Positions 62,434 through 64,000 of a DNA stretch of 64,000 nucleotides are shown piece after piece. Position numbers and translations under genes: made by a program. How positions within the stretch are numbered: the first letter of the stretch is position 1; the number at the start of each line of letters is the position of its first letter. The notes under the pieces are model-generated. The model did no database searches. It was given only the letters and a program-made list of their open reading frames with translations, and was not told where the DNA came from. The stretch comes from DAISIL01 sp036822015 (GTDB lineage: Bacteria > Bacteroidota > Bacteroidia > Cytophagales > Bernardetiaceae), in assembly GCA_036822015.1 (NCBI GenBank), contig DAISIL010000006.1:36170-100169 (forward strand), given 5' to 3'.

Positions 62434-63483
62434 CTACTTCGTTATAAACCCTGCATTTACTAATTCTCTATTGATAGCCACGCCTGCCATCATACCCGAA
62501 TTGATGCTCCAAACGATTTGCCCCATACTTTGAGAGGAAATATCGCCTACTGCATAAATACCCTTTTCAGAGGTTTGCATAAACTCATCAGTAACAAGAT
62601 GGCGTTTTTGCTCGTCTTGTTTGCAACCTAAGGCTACGCCCCACTGAATTTGATAGGTAGTTTTGGGTTTTATGTAAATATGATTTACATTTTGTGTGCT
62701 TCCATCGTCAAACAGCAACGCTTTCAAAGTGCCATTTTTGTTGCTCACAATTTCCACCACTTTTTTATTTGTCCATTGGATTTTATTTTTCTCCAAAAGG
62801 GTAGTCATTTGTTCAGGAACATTGACTTCGCCCTGAAAACAAACCAATAAATTTTCGCACCAATGTTTGAGAGAAGTAAGCAACTCCAAACCTTGAAACT
62901 GCTCGCTAAGAAGTACCGTTTGCCCCTTTCTACTTTCAAATCCGTGGCAATAGGGGCAATGATGCACATTTTTCCCCCATTGTTCTGCCAAGCCTTTGAT
63001 GGAAGGCAATTCGTCAGTACCACCTGTGGCAAAAATAATTCGTGAGGCTTTGCTTTGGGCAGAAGTCTTAGTTTTAATACTAAATTTGTCCTCCTCTTTT
63101 TTCACTTCTATCACCTCATCACTCATCAAATCAAGATATTCGTCATATAATTTGACTTGCGCAACGGCTAATTTTTGAATATCGGCAGGTGAATTCCCTT
63201 CCACAGTGAGTGCGTTGTGTGCCTGTTTAGCAAATCGGTTACGGGGCTTTCCTGCATCAATTACTAAAACTTTGCGAAGGCATCTTGCCAAAGTAAGTGC
63301 CGCCGATAGCCCCGCATAACTTCCGCCAACGATGATAACATCATATTCATTTTCGGGTAAAATAATACTTTTACCAAACGAAAAAGATGCAGTTTCGTCA
63401 TTATGAGCGAAACTTGATAGCGGAAGCATCGTTCCTGCCAAAGCCAAAAGGCTCGATTGGGTTAAAAAGTCTTTTCTGTTCAT
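62434..63483 (-). CDS. Exported thioredoxin-reductase-like flavoprotein
   Basis: 349 residues. A twin-arginine-free signal (MNRKDFLTQSSLLALAGTML) precedes the FAD-binding GGSYAGLSAALTLAR motif, KPRNRF, the redox motif HHCPYCHG (Cys-Pro-Tyr-Cys) at about 180, and the second FAD motif IYAVGDIS. It belongs to the small NAD(P)/FAD pyridine-disulfide reductases near thioredoxin reductase. Export is unusual; it may reduce envelope disulfides or act on small molecules. It overlaps the permease gene by 4 nt. AT-rich. Confidence 0.85.
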   Translation of the reverse strand: MNRKDFLTQSSLLALAGTMLPLSSFAHNDETASFSFGKSIILPENEYDVIIVGGSYAGLSAALTLARCLRKVLVIDAGKPRNRFAKQAHNALTVEGNSPADIQKLAVAQVKLYDEYLDLMSDEVIEVKKEEDKFSIKTKTSAQSKASRIIFATGGTDELPSIKGLAEQWGKNVHHCPYCHGFESRKGQTVLLSEQFQGLELLTSLKHWCENLLVCFQGEVNVPEQMTTLLEKNKIQWTNKKVVEIVSNKNGTLKALLFDDGSTQNVNHIYIKPKTTYQIQWGVALGCKQDEQKRHLVTDEFMQTSEKGIYAVGDISSQSMGQIVWSINSGMMAGVAINRELVNAGFITK

Positions 63484-64000
63484 TGTTTTGATAAATTTTG
63501 ATAATACTCCAAATACTTCGCCTTATCTACTTTCGCATCATTCCACAAATCCGACGCCATTATACCAATTCTTTTATCTACAAGAGTTTGAATATCCCTG
63601 CGATAGGTTTCATAATCTTGATAATGCGTTTGGGCAAGGGCATTGAATTGATTTTGGAAAAAAGTAAGCGGATTGAACCAATAGCTTTGCCGAATGAGGG
63701 CATTTTTGCTTTCATTTTCTTTTGTAATAGGGTCGGTAACTTCTCTGACCATTTGATTTGCCAAAGCACTTGCCGAAAAACGCCTTAATCGCATTCTTTC
63801 CGTACTGTCATTGGCAAGTTTGCTGTTTTTTATTTCGGGAAGTAAATCAAATAACTGTTGGTCAATTACCGAGTCGGGTTGGGCAAAAAGCTCTTCACGA
63901 CCATCTCTTTGCACATCTATCAAATCAGTCATCAAATTGACGGGTTTTGTAATGCCCACAAACTGATGCACCGTAGCAGGAATAATCAAGGTGAAAAGCA
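63480..64000 (-). CDS. ABC transporter permease with DUF3526-like periplasmic domain (partial)
   Basis: Frame open at the right edge; 173 codons seen. The visible part matches the periplasmic C-terminal region of DUF3526 permeases: VQRDGREELFAQP, ASALANQMVREVTDP, then YWFNPLTFFQNQFNALAQTH and YRRDIQTLVDKR, ending KAKYLEYYQNLSKQ. The membrane helices and N-terminus lie outside the window. It precedes the flavoprotein on the same strand with a 4-nt overlap. Partner ATPase not seen. Confidence 0.65.
   Translation of the reverse strand, partial: LFTLIIPATVHQFVGITKPVNLMTDLIDVQRDGREELFAQPDSVIDQQLFDLLPEIKNSKLANDSTERMRLRRFSASALANQMVREVTDPITKENESKNALIRQSYWFNPLTFFQNQFNALAQTHYQDYETYRRDIQTLVDKRIGIMASDLWNDAKVDKAKYLEYYQNLSKQ
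63504..63526. repeat. 23-nt direct repeat, right copy
   Basis: Inside the 3' end of the permease gene (codons KAKYLEYY). Identical to 62380-62402; the two copies are in the same orientation and 1124 nt apart, bracketing the flavoprotein gene. Confidence 0.8.

Overview
The window is chromosomal DNA of a member of the Bacteroidota, most likely a Cytophagales-type gliding or environmental bacterium. The evidence is: promoters of the TAnnTTTG type and almost no Shine-Dalgarno sequences; a bacillithiol deacetylase (bshB1); a GldA-like ABC ATPase; many TPR/SpoIIE and hybrid two-component proteins; an S16 protein with a long acidic tail; and lone housekeeping genes (lpxD, rodA, ftsW, etfAB, hslV, trpE) arranged as in that phylum. 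The species cannot be named from the sequence. Most of the window has mid-range GC, but three stretches are clearly AT-rich and look acquired: about 18.8-20.6 kb, 36.0-38.8 kb and 60.9-64 kb.

Layout. 0-6 kb: a TPR sensor kinase cut by the left edge, gatC, 3-hydroxybutyrate dehydrogenase, aroA behind a small conserved gene, bshB1 and hslV. 6-14.3 kb: a signalling block with tRNA-Ser, a 1293-residue hybrid kinase with three receiver domains, a receiver-SpoIIE phosphatase and a TPR-SpoIIE phosphatase. 14.3-18.8 kb: lipA with an outer-membrane protein, a DUF4403 lipoprotein and an AI-2E/PerM-type permease. 18.8-20.6 kb: an EcoRI-like restriction-modification pair. 20.7-36 kb: aspartate kinase (with a 10-N assembly gap), rodA, prs, rpsP, an amidase, a GlcNAc-kinase-like protein, an orphan ABC ATPase, etfBA, a glycosyltransferase, a di-haem peroxidase, gldA, bcp, a Nudix hydrolase and anmK. 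36-38.8 kb: a second type II restriction-modification system, AccI-like, whose endonuclease frame is split.

39-54.7 kb: a zinc-ribbon methyltransferase, a glycosyltransferase relic, a von Willebrand factor A protein, a multi-PAS kinase, the translation genes rplS, rplT, rpmI and infC, then trpE, ftsW, pbpC and two family 2 glycosyltransferases. 54.7-60.9 kb: an overlapping operon lpxD - Na+/H+ antiporter - UvrD/RecB-type helicase. 60.9-64 kb: an AT-rich accessory stretch with an Rpn-type nuclease and a small membrane protein lying between two related, long imperfect palindromes that resemble integron attC sites. An exported thioredoxin-reductase-like flavoprotein and the end of an ABC permease follow.

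Working together: rodA, ftsW, pbpC, the amidase, the GlcNAc-kinase-like protein and anmK serve wall synthesis and recycling. lpxD and the glycosyltransferases serve the outer surface. The kinases and SpoIIE phosphatases form a signalling group. The two restriction systems and the cassette-like region are the accessory, horizontally acquired part. The points most worth checking are the attC-like pair (60965-62351), the intact EcoRI isoschizomer candidate, the split AccI-like enzyme, the infC gene with an AUC start, and a set of promoters only 4-6 nt upstream of start codons.
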